Shown: piece by piece, positions 40,779 through 49,518 of the stretch
Numbering within the stretch: position 1 is the stretch's first letter
How the letters are laid out: every line of letters starts with the position of its first letter
DNA from: Verrucomicrobiota bacterium
Lineage (GTDB): Bacteria; Verrucomicrobiota; Verrucomicrobiia; Limisphaerales; UBA1319
Length of the DNA: 64,000 bases
Direction of reading: 5' to 3'
Assembly: GCA_022711435.1 (NCBI GenBank)
Contig: JAKLFB010000029.1
Coordinates: 1-64,000 of the forward strand
The notes under the pieces: model-generated
What the model saw: only the letters and a program-made list of their open reading frames with translations
Told to the model about the DNA's origin: nothing
The model's database searches: none
Translations under genes and position numbers: made by a program

Positions 40779-41558
40779 ATGAATCGCAGGATGCGCCAAT
40801 TTCTCATCTTGTTGTCCGCCCTGAGCATGGCCGGGATGGGCCTTGCCCAGACGGCTCCCGCCGCCCCTCCCGCAGGCCTGCCTGCGTCCGCCACCCGTCT
40901 GACCACCGCCGACCAGGTCCTCCGCGCCAACCTCGAGGCCATCGGCGGCGAAGCCACGCTCCGCAAGATCACCTCGCGGGCCATGAAGGGCGACCTCGAC
41001 CTCCCTGCCGCCGGGGGGCGCCTCCGCTGGGAATGCGTCGCCAAGTCCCCCAACAAGCGGCTCATCACGATCGACATGCCCGGCTACGGCCTCGTCCGCG
41101 AAGGCTTCGATGGCCAAACGGCCTGGACCTGGGCCCCGGACGGCGGCATCCAGCTCAAGACCGGCGAGTCCCTCGCTCGCACCCGGCGCGACGCCGAGTT
41201 CCACCCCGAACTCAAATGGCCCGAGCTGTTCCCCGCCATCACCCTCCAGGGCATCCAGCCCGTCGGCGGCCGCGACGCCTATGCCCTCCTCGCTCAACCC
41301 CCTTCCGGCAACCCCGAGAAGCTCTACTTCGATGTCCAGACCCTCCTCCTCGTCCGGCGCGACTCCGAGACGGATTCGCCCTCCGGCAAGGTCCCCATCG
41401 AGATGTACTACGAGGATTACCGCCCCGTCGATGGGACCCAAGTCCCCTTCCGCATCCGGATGCCCACCCCCGCCATCGCCCAGTTCACCCTGACCCTGAC
41501 CGAGTGCCGCCACAACGTCTCCATCGGGAACAGCCGGTTCGACCAGCCAAGAAAATAG
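40779..41558 (+). CDS. Secreted protein with LolA-like fold (uncertain)
   Basis: A 259-residue protein starting MNRRMRQFLILLSALSMAGMGLAQ, a clear signal peptide. After a proline/alanine linker, ADQVLRANLEAIGGEATLRKITSRAMKGDLDLPAAGGRLRWECVAKSPNKRLI reads like the beta-sheet start of LolA/LolB-like proteins that carry lipids or lipoproteins in the periplasm. Later segments (VREGFDGQTAWTWAPDGGI, ELFPAITLQG) fit the same half-barrel. The sequence is not close enough for certainty. It opens a rightward group with a PqaA-like lipoprotein 61 bp downstream. Confidence 0.55.
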   Translation: MNRRMRQFLILLSALSMAGMGLAQTAPAAPPAGLPASATRLTTADQVLRANLEAIGGEATLRKITSRAMKGDLDLPAAGGRLRWECVAKSPNKRLITIDMPGYGLVREGFDGQTAWTWAPDGGIQLKTGESLARTRRDAEFHPELKWPELFPAITLQGIQPVGGRDAYALLAQPPSGNPEKLYFDVQTLLLVRRDSETDSPSGKVPIEMYYEDYRPVDGTQVPFRIRMPTPAIAQFTLTLTECRHNVSIGNSRFDQPRK

Positions 41559-41619
41559 TATTGCTGTTTGATAGATATAAGTATAAAGTTCAATCCGTTG
41601 ATCTCGCCATTCGCCGATC

Positions 41620-43032
41620 ATGAAAAATCCACTGGCCTGGATCGCTCGCTGCGCTCCCGTTGTCGCCGGCCTTCTGGCCGCTGCGGGGTGCGTCCACCAT
41701 CCCAAGACCACCGCCCTCGACCGCTACGTGTCCCAGCCTGATCCCCATTACGCCTACCAGCGCCTGAGCGCCTCCGATGGGCGGGGCTGCCGCACATTTG
41801 TTCTCGAGATGACCTCCCAATCGTGGCTGACCCCTGCGGAGGTCGACCGGCCCGTCTGGAAACACTGGCTGGTTGTCGTCGTGCCCGAGACGGTCGAGCA
41901 CACCACGGCCCTGCTCTTCATCGGCGGCGGCTCGAACGACAAGCCGGCCCCCACGTCCGCCGACCCGCGCCTGGCGCAGCTCGCCCTTGCCACCCGGTCC
42001 GTCGTCGCCGAGCTGCGCATGGTTCCGAACCAGCCCCTCGTCTTCCACCAGGATGGCAAGCCGCGCTACGAGGACGATCTCATCGCATACACCTGGGACC
42101 AGTACCTGCGCACCGGCGACGAGCGCTGGCCCGCCCGGCTGCCGATGACCAAGAGTGCCGTCCGCGCCCTCGACACCCTGGCGGCGTTCTGCGCCACCCC
42201 TGAGGCTGGCGGCCGCACGGTCGATTCCTTCGTCGTCGCCGGCGGCTCCAAGCGCGGCTGGACCACATGGACCACCGCCGCGGTCGATCGCCGGATCGTC
42301 GCCATCGTCCCCATCGTCATCGATCTCCTCAACCTCGAGCCCTCCTTCCGCCACCACTGGGAGACCTACGGATTCTACGCGCCGGCCGTCCACGATTACG
42401 TCCAGCAGGGCATCATGGACTGGCAAGGCACACCCGAGTTCCGGCGCCTGATGCAGATCGAGGAACCCTACGAATACCGGGACCGCCTCACGCTGCCCAA
42501 GTTCATCATCAATGCCACCGGCGACCAGTTCTTCGTGCCGGATTCCAGCCAGTTCTATTTCGACGATCTGCCGGGCGTGAAATACCTCCGCTACGTGCCC
42601 AACACCGACCATTCGCTGAAGAATTCGGATGCCTTCGAGACTCTTGCCGCCTGCTACCACGCCGTGCTCCATCGGTCCGCTCTGCCCCAGTTCTCGTGGT
42701 CCGCCGGTCCCGAGGGCTCGCTCCGTGTCACCCCGGTCACCCCTCCCTCCGCCGTCAAGCTCTGGCAGGCCACCAATCCCAAGGCCCGCGATTTCCGCCT
42801 CGACACCATCGGGCCCGCCTGGGCCAGCACCGACCTCGCCCCTCAAAACGGAATCTATTCCGCCCAGATCGCCCCGCCCCCTCAGGGTTACACTGCGTTC
42901 ATGATCGAGCTCACGTTCCCCCTGCCGGGCGCGCCCGCGCCCTTCAAGTTCACGACCCCGGTCTCCGTGGTTCCCGACCGGGCGCCATTCACCTACAGCC
43001 CGCCAGCCCGGCCCGGCCCTCGCGCGAAATGA
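41620..43032 (+). CDS. PhoPQ-activated pathogenicity-related (PqaA) family lipoprotein
   Basis: A 470-residue alpha/beta-hydrolase-like protein with a lipoprotein signal (LLAAAGC, Cys around 24). PqaA-family features are HYAYQRL, WKHWLVVVVPE, LLFIGGGSNDKPAP, LPMTKSAVRALDTLAAF and the nucleophile elbow VAGGSKRGWTTWTTAAVD. A likely triad is Ser of GGSKRGW, Asp of NATGDQFF and His of NTDHSLKN. The physiological substrate is unknown. A C-terminal beta-rich segment (about 350-460) follows. It lies 16 bp upstream of the giant C39-TPR gene. Confidence 0.88.
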   Translation: MKNPLAWIARCAPVVAGLLAAAGCVHHPKTTALDRYVSQPDPHYAYQRLSASDGRGCRTFVLEMTSQSWLTPAEVDRPVWKHWLVVVVPETVEHTTALLFIGGGSNDKPAPTSADPRLAQLALATRSVVAELRMVPNQPLVFHQDGKPRYEDDLIAYTWDQYLRTGDERWPARLPMTKSAVRALDTLAAFCATPEAGGRTVDSFVVAGGSKRGWTTWTTAAVDRRIVAIVPIVIDLLNLEPSFRHHWETYGFYAPAVHDYVQQGIMDWQGTPEFRRLMQIEEPYEYRDRLTLPKFIINATGDQFFVPDSSQFYFDDLPGVKYLRYVPNTDHSLKNSDAFETLAACYHAVLHRSALPQFSWSAGPEGSLRVTPVTPPSAVKLWQATNPKARDFRLDTIGPAWASTDLAPQNGIYSAQIAPPPQGYTAFMIELTFPLPGAPAPFKFTTPVSVVPDRAPFTYSPPARPGPRAK

Positions 43033-43048
43033 CCCGGCGCGGCGATCC

Positions 43049-46000
43049 ATGACTGCCTTGGCCGATCCGCCACCATCGCCAGTCGCACTCACCGACGCCC
43101 AGCGCTCTTCCCTCCAATCGCTCTACGATCAGGGACGCTTCCTCGAAGCCTACGAGGGTGCCCGGCCGCTCGGCCCCTTCCGCTCCTGGGCTCAACCTGC
43201 CGATCTGATTCTCGCCGGACGGCTTGCGCGGCACCTTGGCGCGCCCGCCCTCGGCGTGCGGCTTCTCCTCCGCGCCTGGCGGCGCCAGCCCGGCTGCTGG
43301 CAGGCCCATTATTTCATGATCTGGGCCGTCCTGGAGCTGCGCGGCCCCGTTGCGGCGTGGCAGCGGTTCCAGCTCCTCCCCGAGCCTCCTTCCTCGAATC
43401 CTGCCGACCGTGCCGATTTCTTTCTGCTGCGCTCCCGGATTGCCGCCAGCCTCCGCGATTTCCAGTTGGCCGACCATTGTCTCGCTCAGGCCGAGCACAC
43501 CCGCCATGAGCCCGCCTGGGTCGCGTTCGAGCGGAGCCAGCGGCTCGAATCCGAGGACCGCTATTCCGAGGCCTTGGAGATTGCCCAGTCCGCCCTCGCC
43601 CGCCACCCTCGCCACTGGATCCTTTCCGCCCAGACGGCTCACGCCCTGACGCTCGTTGGACGCGACGGGGAAGCGCTGGAGCTTCTGCGGGCGGCTCGGG
43701 TGTCCTTCCCCACCCTCTACCTGGCTCAGAACCTGTACGCCCTCGAGCTCGAGCTCGACCTTTTCCAGGATGCCCTGGCGACGCTCGAAGATGCCCAGCG
43801 GCTGGCGCCTCTGGCCGAGCCCTCTTTTCAGGAGTGGCTCGCCCGAGGCCGGGCCACATGCCTCTATCGGCTCGGCCAGTTCGAGCCCGCCGCGCTCGAG
43901 GCCCGCCGTGCCGGCCCCACCCCATCCTGGATCCAGTTCGCCGCCCGGCTCGAGTCGCCTCCCCCCGAAGCCCAGCGCATCCAGCTCCCTGTCCCTTTCG
44001 TCCGCCAGCATCATCTCACCTGCGTCCCCGCCACCCTCACCACGCTGTGCCGCTTCTGGAACCAGCCGGTCGCCCACCTCGATGTCGCCGACGCCATCTG
44101 CTACGACGGCACGCCCTCCCACAGCGAACGGAATTGGGCGGAGCGACACGGCTGGATCGCGCGCGAGTTCACCGTCACCGCCTCCGCCGCCCGCGACCTC
44201 GCCTGCCGCGGCATCCCGTTCGCCCTCACCACCGTCCATCCCGGCAACGCCCACGAGCAGGCTGTCATCGGCTTTGATGACTTCAGCCAGTGCCTCATCA
44301 TCCGGGATCCCTTCTTTCGCAACTATATCGAGCTTTTGGCCGAGCCCGGGCTTGCGTCTCAAGCCGCTTACGGCCCTCGCGGCCTGGCGATCGTTCCCGC
44401 CGATCAAGCCTCCCGCCTCGAGGGCGTTGAGCTGCCCGATGCCGATCTCTACGACTGCCACCATGCCCTGTTGCTCGCCCTCGACCGCCATGACCGCCCG
44501 GCCGCTGTCGCGGCGCGCCAGCAGCTCGAATCCATCGATCCTCTCCATCGCATCACCCGCCAGGCTCGCCGCGCCCTCGCCCATTACGACGCGAATCCCG
44601 CCGAGATCCTCGGGGCCGTCCAGCACCTCCTCGACCTCTACCCCGGCGATGTCAATCTTCTCCTGGCCCGAACCAGCGTCCTTCGCGACATGGGGCGCCG
44701 TCAGGACATCCTCTCCTGGCTCCGCGATGTCTGTGTCCGGCGCGATTCCGATCCTCTGCTTTGGCAGGAGCTCGCGTGGGAGCTTGGCCAGGACGCTCGC
44801 CAGCACGCCGCCGCTCTCCGCTGGCTCGACCGCGCCCAACGCCGCCGCCCGGCCGATGCCTCGGCCTGCTTCATCCGCGGGCATATTCTCTGGCAGCAGG
44901 GCCGCTTCCACGACGCCTGCGATTATTACCGGCTTGCCACCAGCCTCGACGACAAGAAGGAATCCTTCGCCACCGCCTGGTTCAACGCCTGCCGCTGGCT
45001 CAAACGAACCTCCGAGGCCATCGATTTCCTCACCCGCCGTTTCCAGAAGAACGCGAGCCAGTCCTCCCTCCCTGCGCGCACCCTTGTCCGCGCTTTCCTC
45101 GAAATCGATCAGCCCGTTGCCGCCCTTGCCATCCTCGATCAAGCCCTCGCCGTCCGGCCCGAGGATGGATCGCTCTGCCTTTTCGCCGCTGAGCAGTTCG
45201 CCGCCAGCCACAACCTCGAACGGGCCGAATCCCTCCTCGCTCACGCCCGCTGCCGGACCTCTGCCGGCGAATGGACGCGCGCCGCGGCCACCCTCGCCGG
45301 ACGCCGGGGCGATCCCGGCGCCGAGCTCGAGCTCTGGCGTCAGATCCTCGCCTCCGAGCCCCTCGCCATCGATGCCCATCGCGCCGCCGCCTTCCTCCTC
45401 GCCGAGACCCAGGGCCGGGCGGCCGCCCTCGATCATCTCGCCCAAGCCGCCAGCCAGTTCCCCCATTACCTGCCTCTCCTCCAGCTCCGCATCGAGTGGA
45501 TCCGCGACAGCGGCCCCGCGGACCTCGAGATCGTCGCTCGCACCCTCGTCGAACAAAACCCGGATGATGCCTGGGCCCGCCGCGAGCTCGCCACCGCCCT
45601 GCAAGGCCTCCAGCGTTTCGACGAGGCCGATCGCCAGCTCGATGCGGCCGCCGCCCTCGAGCCTTTCCATCCCGCCCTCTTCAATATTCGCGGCGATGGC
45701 CTCCTGCGCCAGGGACGCCTCCCCGAAGCCCGCGCGCAGTTCGCTGTCGCCCTCCAGATCTCGGTCGACAACAGCTTCGCGATGCATGGCCTCATCCAGG
45801 CCTGCGCCGCCCCCGCCGACCGCCGCCAAGCCATCGATCTCATCCAGTCCGAGCTGATCCGCCAAACCACCTTCGGCGACGGCATCCTCCAGTTCGCCGA
45901 GCTGGCCCGCCCATTCCTCTCGTCCGACGACCTCCTTCAGCTCCTGCGCCAGGCCCACGTCGAGCGGCCCGATCTCTGGCATTCCTGGTCCGCCCTCGCC

Positions 46001-48112
46001 CGGCATCTGATCTCCATGGACCGACTCTCGGAAGCGCTGCTGCTCGCCCGCCAAATGACCGAGCGGTTCTCTCTTCTGCCCCGCGCCTGGGTCGATCTGG
46101 CCCTCGTCCACCGGGCCCGCCTCGATCACGCCGCCGAGATCGATGCCCTCGAGCGCGTCCGCCAGCTCAATCCTGCCTGGGGCGCCGGCATGCGCGAGCT
46201 CGCTCAGGCTTGCGAGAATGCCGGCCGCCTCGCCGATGCCCGCCAGGTCCTCGAGCAAGCCGTCCAGCGTTCCGCCCAGGATCCCCTCAACCACGGCGCC
46301 CTTGCCCATGTCCTTTGGAAGCTTGGCGAGCCCGCCGCCGCGCTCGACCGCATCCGCGATGCCGTTCGGATCGAGCCCGGCTACGATTGGGCCTGGAGCC
46401 AGCTCGATGCCTGGAGCCGGGAGCTCGGCCAGCCCGGCCTCGGGCTCGAGCTGGCCCAGGAGCTCGCCCGCCAACGCCCCGGCGAAGCCCGTTCCTGGTG
46501 GCTCCAGGCCCGGATGCTCGATCGTCCCGACCAGAGCGATCAGCGGCTGGCCGCCCTGGACCAGGCGATCGCCCGCAACCCCCGGTTCGTGGAGGCCTGG
46601 CGTCTGCGCGCCACCACGCTCGCCCTTGCTGGCCGCTACGCGGAAGCCCTGGACTGTTGCCGGCCTCCGGCCCTCGGCGATCCACCCCCCGCCGAGCTCC
46701 GCGCCACCAGCGCCTACATCGTCGCCCAGCAAGGCGACATCCCCGAGGCCATCCGCCAAATGCGCGCCGTCCTCGCCGATCACCCCGACATCGATTGGGC
46801 CTGGCGCGAGCTCGCCTCCTGGCTCGACCAGCGCGGCGAATACGCCGGCGCCGTCACCGCCGCCGAGGCCCTCGCCCGCCTCCACCCCCTCGATCCCGTC
46901 CCCTGGGGCTACGCCGCCCATTCCAAACTCCGCCAGGGCAACCGTGCCGGCGCCCTCGCCGATTTCCAGCACGCTTTCGAGCTCGATCCCGACTACACCT
47001 TTGCCGGATTTCACCTCTTCGATCTCCAGGTCGAGTCCGACGATTGTGACGGCGCGCGCCTAACCCTCCAGCGCCTCGAAGGTCATGCGACGGAGCCTGC
47101 CCGCATCGACCGCGAAATCGCCCTCGAGCTCCGCCTCGGCCACTCCCATGCCATCCCCCCGCTCCTCGAACGCATCTGCACCCGCCCCGAAGACGATCCT
47201 GCCGCATTCCAATCCCTCGCCCAGCGGCTTTCATCCCCCCGCCTGAGCCGCATGGCCGAACACCACGTCCGGCGTCTCCTGCTCCATCCCAGCGCCAACC
47301 CGAATACGGCCTGGCTCTGGGTTGGCCTGCGGGCCGCCATCGGCAAGCTCGCCAATGCTCGCATCCTCGCCCGGTTGCCGGCCCGATCCGAGCTGGCCCG
47401 CCGTGCCCTCATCCGCCAGTTGCAGACCATCGGCCAGTCTGTCAGCCAATCCGCGACATGGGGCGTTCCAGCCTGCTTCACCACCCCTCGCAGACAGTTT
47501 CGCCGCCTCTTGCGTGCCCATGCCCAGTGGTTCCAGGAAGATGATTTGCTCTGGGGCCAGGTCGGCTACGTCTTCACATGCCTCTCCCAACACCGCCAAG
47601 TCGCCCATTGGCTCGCCGACTGGCGCCAGCGCTCGCGCGTCGAGCCGTGGATGCTCGATAACCTGCTCATCGCCTACCAGCAAACCGGCCGCGACACCGA
47701 AGCCCAATCCCTCATCCGCGACGCACGCGCCCTCCCCCGCCACGAGGGCGGGTTCACCCGCTTCGACCTCTTCTCCGCCCTCGAGGACGCGTTCGACTTG
47801 AATCCCGAGCCCGGCCGCCACGTCCTCTCCATCATCAATGAAGAATCGCTCGATTGGTACGAGCGCTGCCTCGTCGATTACCTCCGGACCGGTCTCCAAT
47901 TCCTCGAGGATTCGCCTTCGTCTCCGGTCTTCACCCGCCATCACCGCAAGCAATTGGCCAGCCTCCTGGCCCGCACCCACCACTACCGCGCTGCCCGCCA
48001 GACCTTTCATCGCCTCGCCACCCTCGCCAGCCGCCAGTCCAACCGCTCCTGGCCCCGATGGTGGGCCGCCGCTAAACTCCTCCGTTATGGCCACTGGCCC
48101 GCTCCGCCTTAA
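43049..48112 (+). CDS. Giant TPR protein with an embedded C39-like cysteine peptidase domain
   Basis: A 1687-residue protein without a recognisable signal peptide. Residues 1-310 read as TPR-type helices. Residues about 312-440 form a C39/papain-like domain: VPFVRQHHLTCVPATLTTLCRFW with Cys325 and an upstream Gln, then GNAHEQAVIGFDD with His402 and LIIRDPFF with an Asp, an apparently complete catalytic set. From about 450 to 1300 dozens of TPR-like units continue (e.g. LRWLDRAQRRRPADASACFIRGH). The last 380 residues are helical and less repetitive. C39 domains usually cut leader peptides at double-glycine sites; here the domain may be a processing or binding module on a huge protein-interaction scaffold (inference). 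It starts 16 bp after the PqaA-like gene. Confidence 0.8.
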   Translation: MTALADPPPSPVALTDAQRSSLQSLYDQGRFLEAYEGARPLGPFRSWAQPADLILAGRLARHLGAPALGVRLLLRAWRRQPGCWQAHYFMIWAVLELRGPVAAWQRFQLLPEPPSSNPADRADFFLLRSRIAASLRDFQLADHCLAQAEHTRHEPAWVAFERSQRLESEDRYSEALEIAQSALARHPRHWILSAQTAHALTLVGRDGEALELLRAARVSFPTLYLAQNLYALELELDLFQDALATLEDAQRLAPLAEPSFQEWLARGRATCLYRLGQFEPAALEARRAGPTPSWIQFAARLESPPPEAQRIQLPVPFVRQHHLTCVPATLTTLCRFWNQPVAHLDVADAICYDGTPSHSERNWAERHGWIAREFTVTASAARDLACRGIPFALTTVHPGNAHEQAVIGFDDFSQCLIIRDPFFRNYIELLAEPGLASQAAYGPRGLAIVPADQASRLEGVELPDADLYDCHHALLLALDRHDRPAAVAARQQLESIDPLHRITRQARRALAHYDANPAEILGAVQHLLDLYPGDVNLLLARTSVLRDMGRRQDILSWLRDVCVRRDSDPLLWQELAWELGQDARQHAAALRWLDRAQRRRPADASACFIRGHILWQQGRFHDACDYYRLATSLDDKKESFATAWFNACRWLKRTSEAIDFLTRRFQKNASQSSLPARTLVRAFLEIDQPVAALAILDQALAVRPEDGSLCLFAAEQFAASHNLERAESLLAHARCRTSAGEWTRAAATLAGRRGDPGAELELWRQILASEPLAIDAHRAAAFLLAETQGRAAALDHLAQAASQFPHYLPLLQLRIEWIRDSGPADLEIVARTLVEQNPDDAWARRELATALQGLQRFDEADRQLDAAAALEPFHPALFNIRGDGLLRQGRLPEARAQFAVALQISVDNSFAMHGLIQACAAPADRRQAIDLIQSELIRQTTFGDGILQFAELARPFLSSDDLLQLLRQAHVERPDLWHSWSALARHLISMDRLSEALLLARQMTERFSLLPRAWVDLALVHRARLDHAAEIDALERVRQLNPAWGAGMRELAQACENAGRLADARQVLEQAVQRSAQDPLNHGALAHVLWKLGEPAAALDRIRDAVRIEPGYDWAWSQLDAWSRELGQPGLGLELAQELARQRPGEARSWWLQARMLDRPDQSDQRLAALDQAIARNPRFVEAWRLRATTLALAGRYAEALDCCRPPALGDPPPAELRATSAYIVAQQGDIPEAIRQMRAVLADHPDIDWAWRELASWLDQRGEYAGAVTAAEALARLHPLDPVPWGYAAHSKLRQGNRAGALADFQHAFELDPDYTFAGFHLFDLQVESDDCDGARLTLQRLEGHATEPARIDREIALELRLGHSHAIPPLLERICTRPEDDPAAFQSLAQRLSSPRLSRMAEHHVRRLLLHPSANPNTAWLWVGLRAAIGKLANARILARLPARSELARRALIRQLQTIGQSVSQSATWGVPACFTTPRRQFRRLLRAHAQWFQEDDLLWGQVGYVFTCLSQHRQVAHWLADWRQRSRVEPWMLDNLLIAYQQTGRDTEAQSLIRDARALPRHEGGFTRFDLFSALEDAFDLNPEPGRHVLSIINEESLDWYERCLVDYLRTGLQFLEDSPSSPVFTRHHRKQLASLLARTHHYRAARQTFHRLATLASRQSNRSWPRWWAAAKLLRYGHWPAPP

Positions 48113-48150
48113 CCGCAAACCCAATTGCCATACACAACGTCATAAATCAC

Positions 48151-48262
48151 GCCGCGTGAGGCCTGCCTGCCGGGGCGGCGCAGGCAGGTCACGCGGCCTA
48201 TACGATTCTGTAGGCCGGGTCCCCTGACCCGGCGTTGTAGACTTCTGACACTCTGCATACCC
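48151..48262. repeat. Composite intergenic palindrome cluster with copies of two repeat families
   Basis: Within the 160-bp gap between the giant TPR gene and the M14 gene, 48151-48198 folds as two nested perfect stems: GCCGCGTGA/TCACGCGGC outside and CCTGCCTGC/GCAGGCAGG inside (the latter shared with 11263-11289). Directly after, 48214-48233 is a perfect GCCGGGTC-CCCT-GACCCGGC hairpin within a unit (48206-48262) related to 39049-39105. Confidence 0.65.
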
Positions 48263-48272
48263 CTCAACCATT

Positions 48273-49511
48273 ATGAAACACGCCATCGTCATCGCACTGA
48301 TCTCCACCATGTCCCTGGCAGCCCTCCCCGCTGCGCCCTCGCCCGCCAACACGATCGCGGCACCCACTAACCTTGCCTATATCGACACCAGCTTCGAAAA
48401 CGCATCCCCTGTCTGGTACGAGCCCGCCTCCGATGGCTCGACCCTCGTCCACCTCCTCTACGACCACGAGCGCTCCTCGCCCAACCGCGCCGCCGGCCAC
48501 ATCCATCTTCTCCTCCACGCCAGCCCCGGCGCCCGCCTCACCCTCGATTTCACCAACCTCAGCAATGTCTGGAATGGCCGCCCCGGCTCCGTCGCCCGCG
48601 AGCTCAAAACCATGTTCGTATCCGAAAATGGACGCGATTGGCGCCCCGTCCAAACCCAGTCCATCCCCACCAACCGGATCCGGCTCGACCTCGAGATGCC
48701 CGGCCCCAAGCTCTACGTCGCCCGCCTCGAACCCTATCGCATCTCCGACCTCGACCGCTGGATCGAGTCCATCCGCTCCAGCCCCCTGGTCCAGATCTCA
48801 CCCATCGGCCGCACCGTTCAGGGCCGCACACTCGAGATCGTCCGCGTCGGCCGCGCCCAAGCCCCCTGCCGCGTCTTCATCCGCGCTCGCGCACATCCCT
48901 GGGAGCCCGGCGGCAATTGGGTTGCCCAGGGCCTGGTCGAGCGCCTCCTCCAAAATGACGACGACGCTCGCCGCTGGCTCGAGCGCTACTGCCTCTACCT
49001 CCTCCCCATGGCCAACAAAGATGGCGTCGCCCTCGGACGCACCCGGTTCAACCTCCAGGGCAAAGACCTCAACCGGGACTGGGACAAGCCGGCCGATCCT
49101 CAGCTCGCTCCCGAAAACGACGCGCTCGAACAATGGCTCGACACGATGATCCGCGCCGGCCAAAAACCCCACCTCGCCATCGAGTTCCACAACGATGGCG
49201 GCGGCCAGCTCCATATCAGCCGGCCGCCCGTTCCCGAGCTGTCCCGCCACGTCGAACGCATGAAGCTCCTCGAATCCCTCCTCCGGAAACATACCTGGTT
49301 CACCGAAGGCGCCACCGCCCCCTCCTACCGCAACTCCGGCACCCTGGGCGACGGCTGGCTCGATCGGTTCGGCATCGACGCCGTCGTCCACGAGCTCAAC
49401 TGCAATTGGATCGCCGGCCTCAACGATTTCCCCTCCGCCCGACATTGGATCGCCTACGGCGCCAACCTCGCCCGCGTTTTGGACGAATACTTCGCCAGCG
49501 TCCAACCCTGA
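48273..49511 (+). CDS. M14-family zinc carboxypeptidase, secreted
   Basis: A 412-residue protein with a signal peptide (HAIVIALISTMSLAALPAAPS) and a beta-rich N-terminal domain (about 30-160), as in cytosolic carboxypeptidase-like M14D enzymes. The catalytic part has RAHPWEPGGNW (HxxE), LLPMANKDGV, GKDLNRDWD, AIEFHND (third zinc ligand) and AVVHELNCNW (catalytic Glu). Zinc ligands and active site therefore look complete. It probably removes C-terminal residues from peptides outside the cytoplasm, or acts on cell-wall peptides (inference). The promoter region upstream is occupied by the palindrome cluster at 48151-48262. Confidence 0.85.
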   Translation: MKHAIVIALISTMSLAALPAAPSPANTIAAPTNLAYIDTSFENASPVWYEPASDGSTLVHLLYDHERSSPNRAAGHIHLLLHASPGARLTLDFTNLSNVWNGRPGSVARELKTMFVSENGRDWRPVQTQSIPTNRIRLDLEMPGPKLYVARLEPYRISDLDRWIESIRSSPLVQISPIGRTVQGRTLEIVRVGRAQAPCRVFIRARAHPWEPGGNWVAQGLVERLLQNDDDARRWLERYCLYLLPMANKDGVALGRTRFNLQGKDLNRDWDKPADPQLAPENDALEQWLDTMIRAGQKPHLAIEFHNDGGGQLHISRPPVPELSRHVERMKLLESLLRKHTWFTEGATAPSYRNSGTLGDGWLDRFGIDAVVHELNCNWIAGLNDFPSARHWIAYGANLARVLDEYFASVQP

Positions 49512-49518
49512 TCTGCGC

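Noticed and set aside
43656..45857. Second-frame open stretch of 733 codons inside the C39-TPR gene
   Set aside because: Dominated by Ser, Pro and Arg in low-complexity runs, with no family motifs; a codon-bias shadow of the real frame.
42989..47014. Very long antisense open frame (1341 codons) over the PqaA and C39-TPR genes
   Set aside because: It is extremely Gly/Ala/Glu-rich with no recognisable domain, and its length follows from strong codon bias (GC-rich third positions) in the real TPR gene on the other strand, which has clear TPR and C39 motifs.
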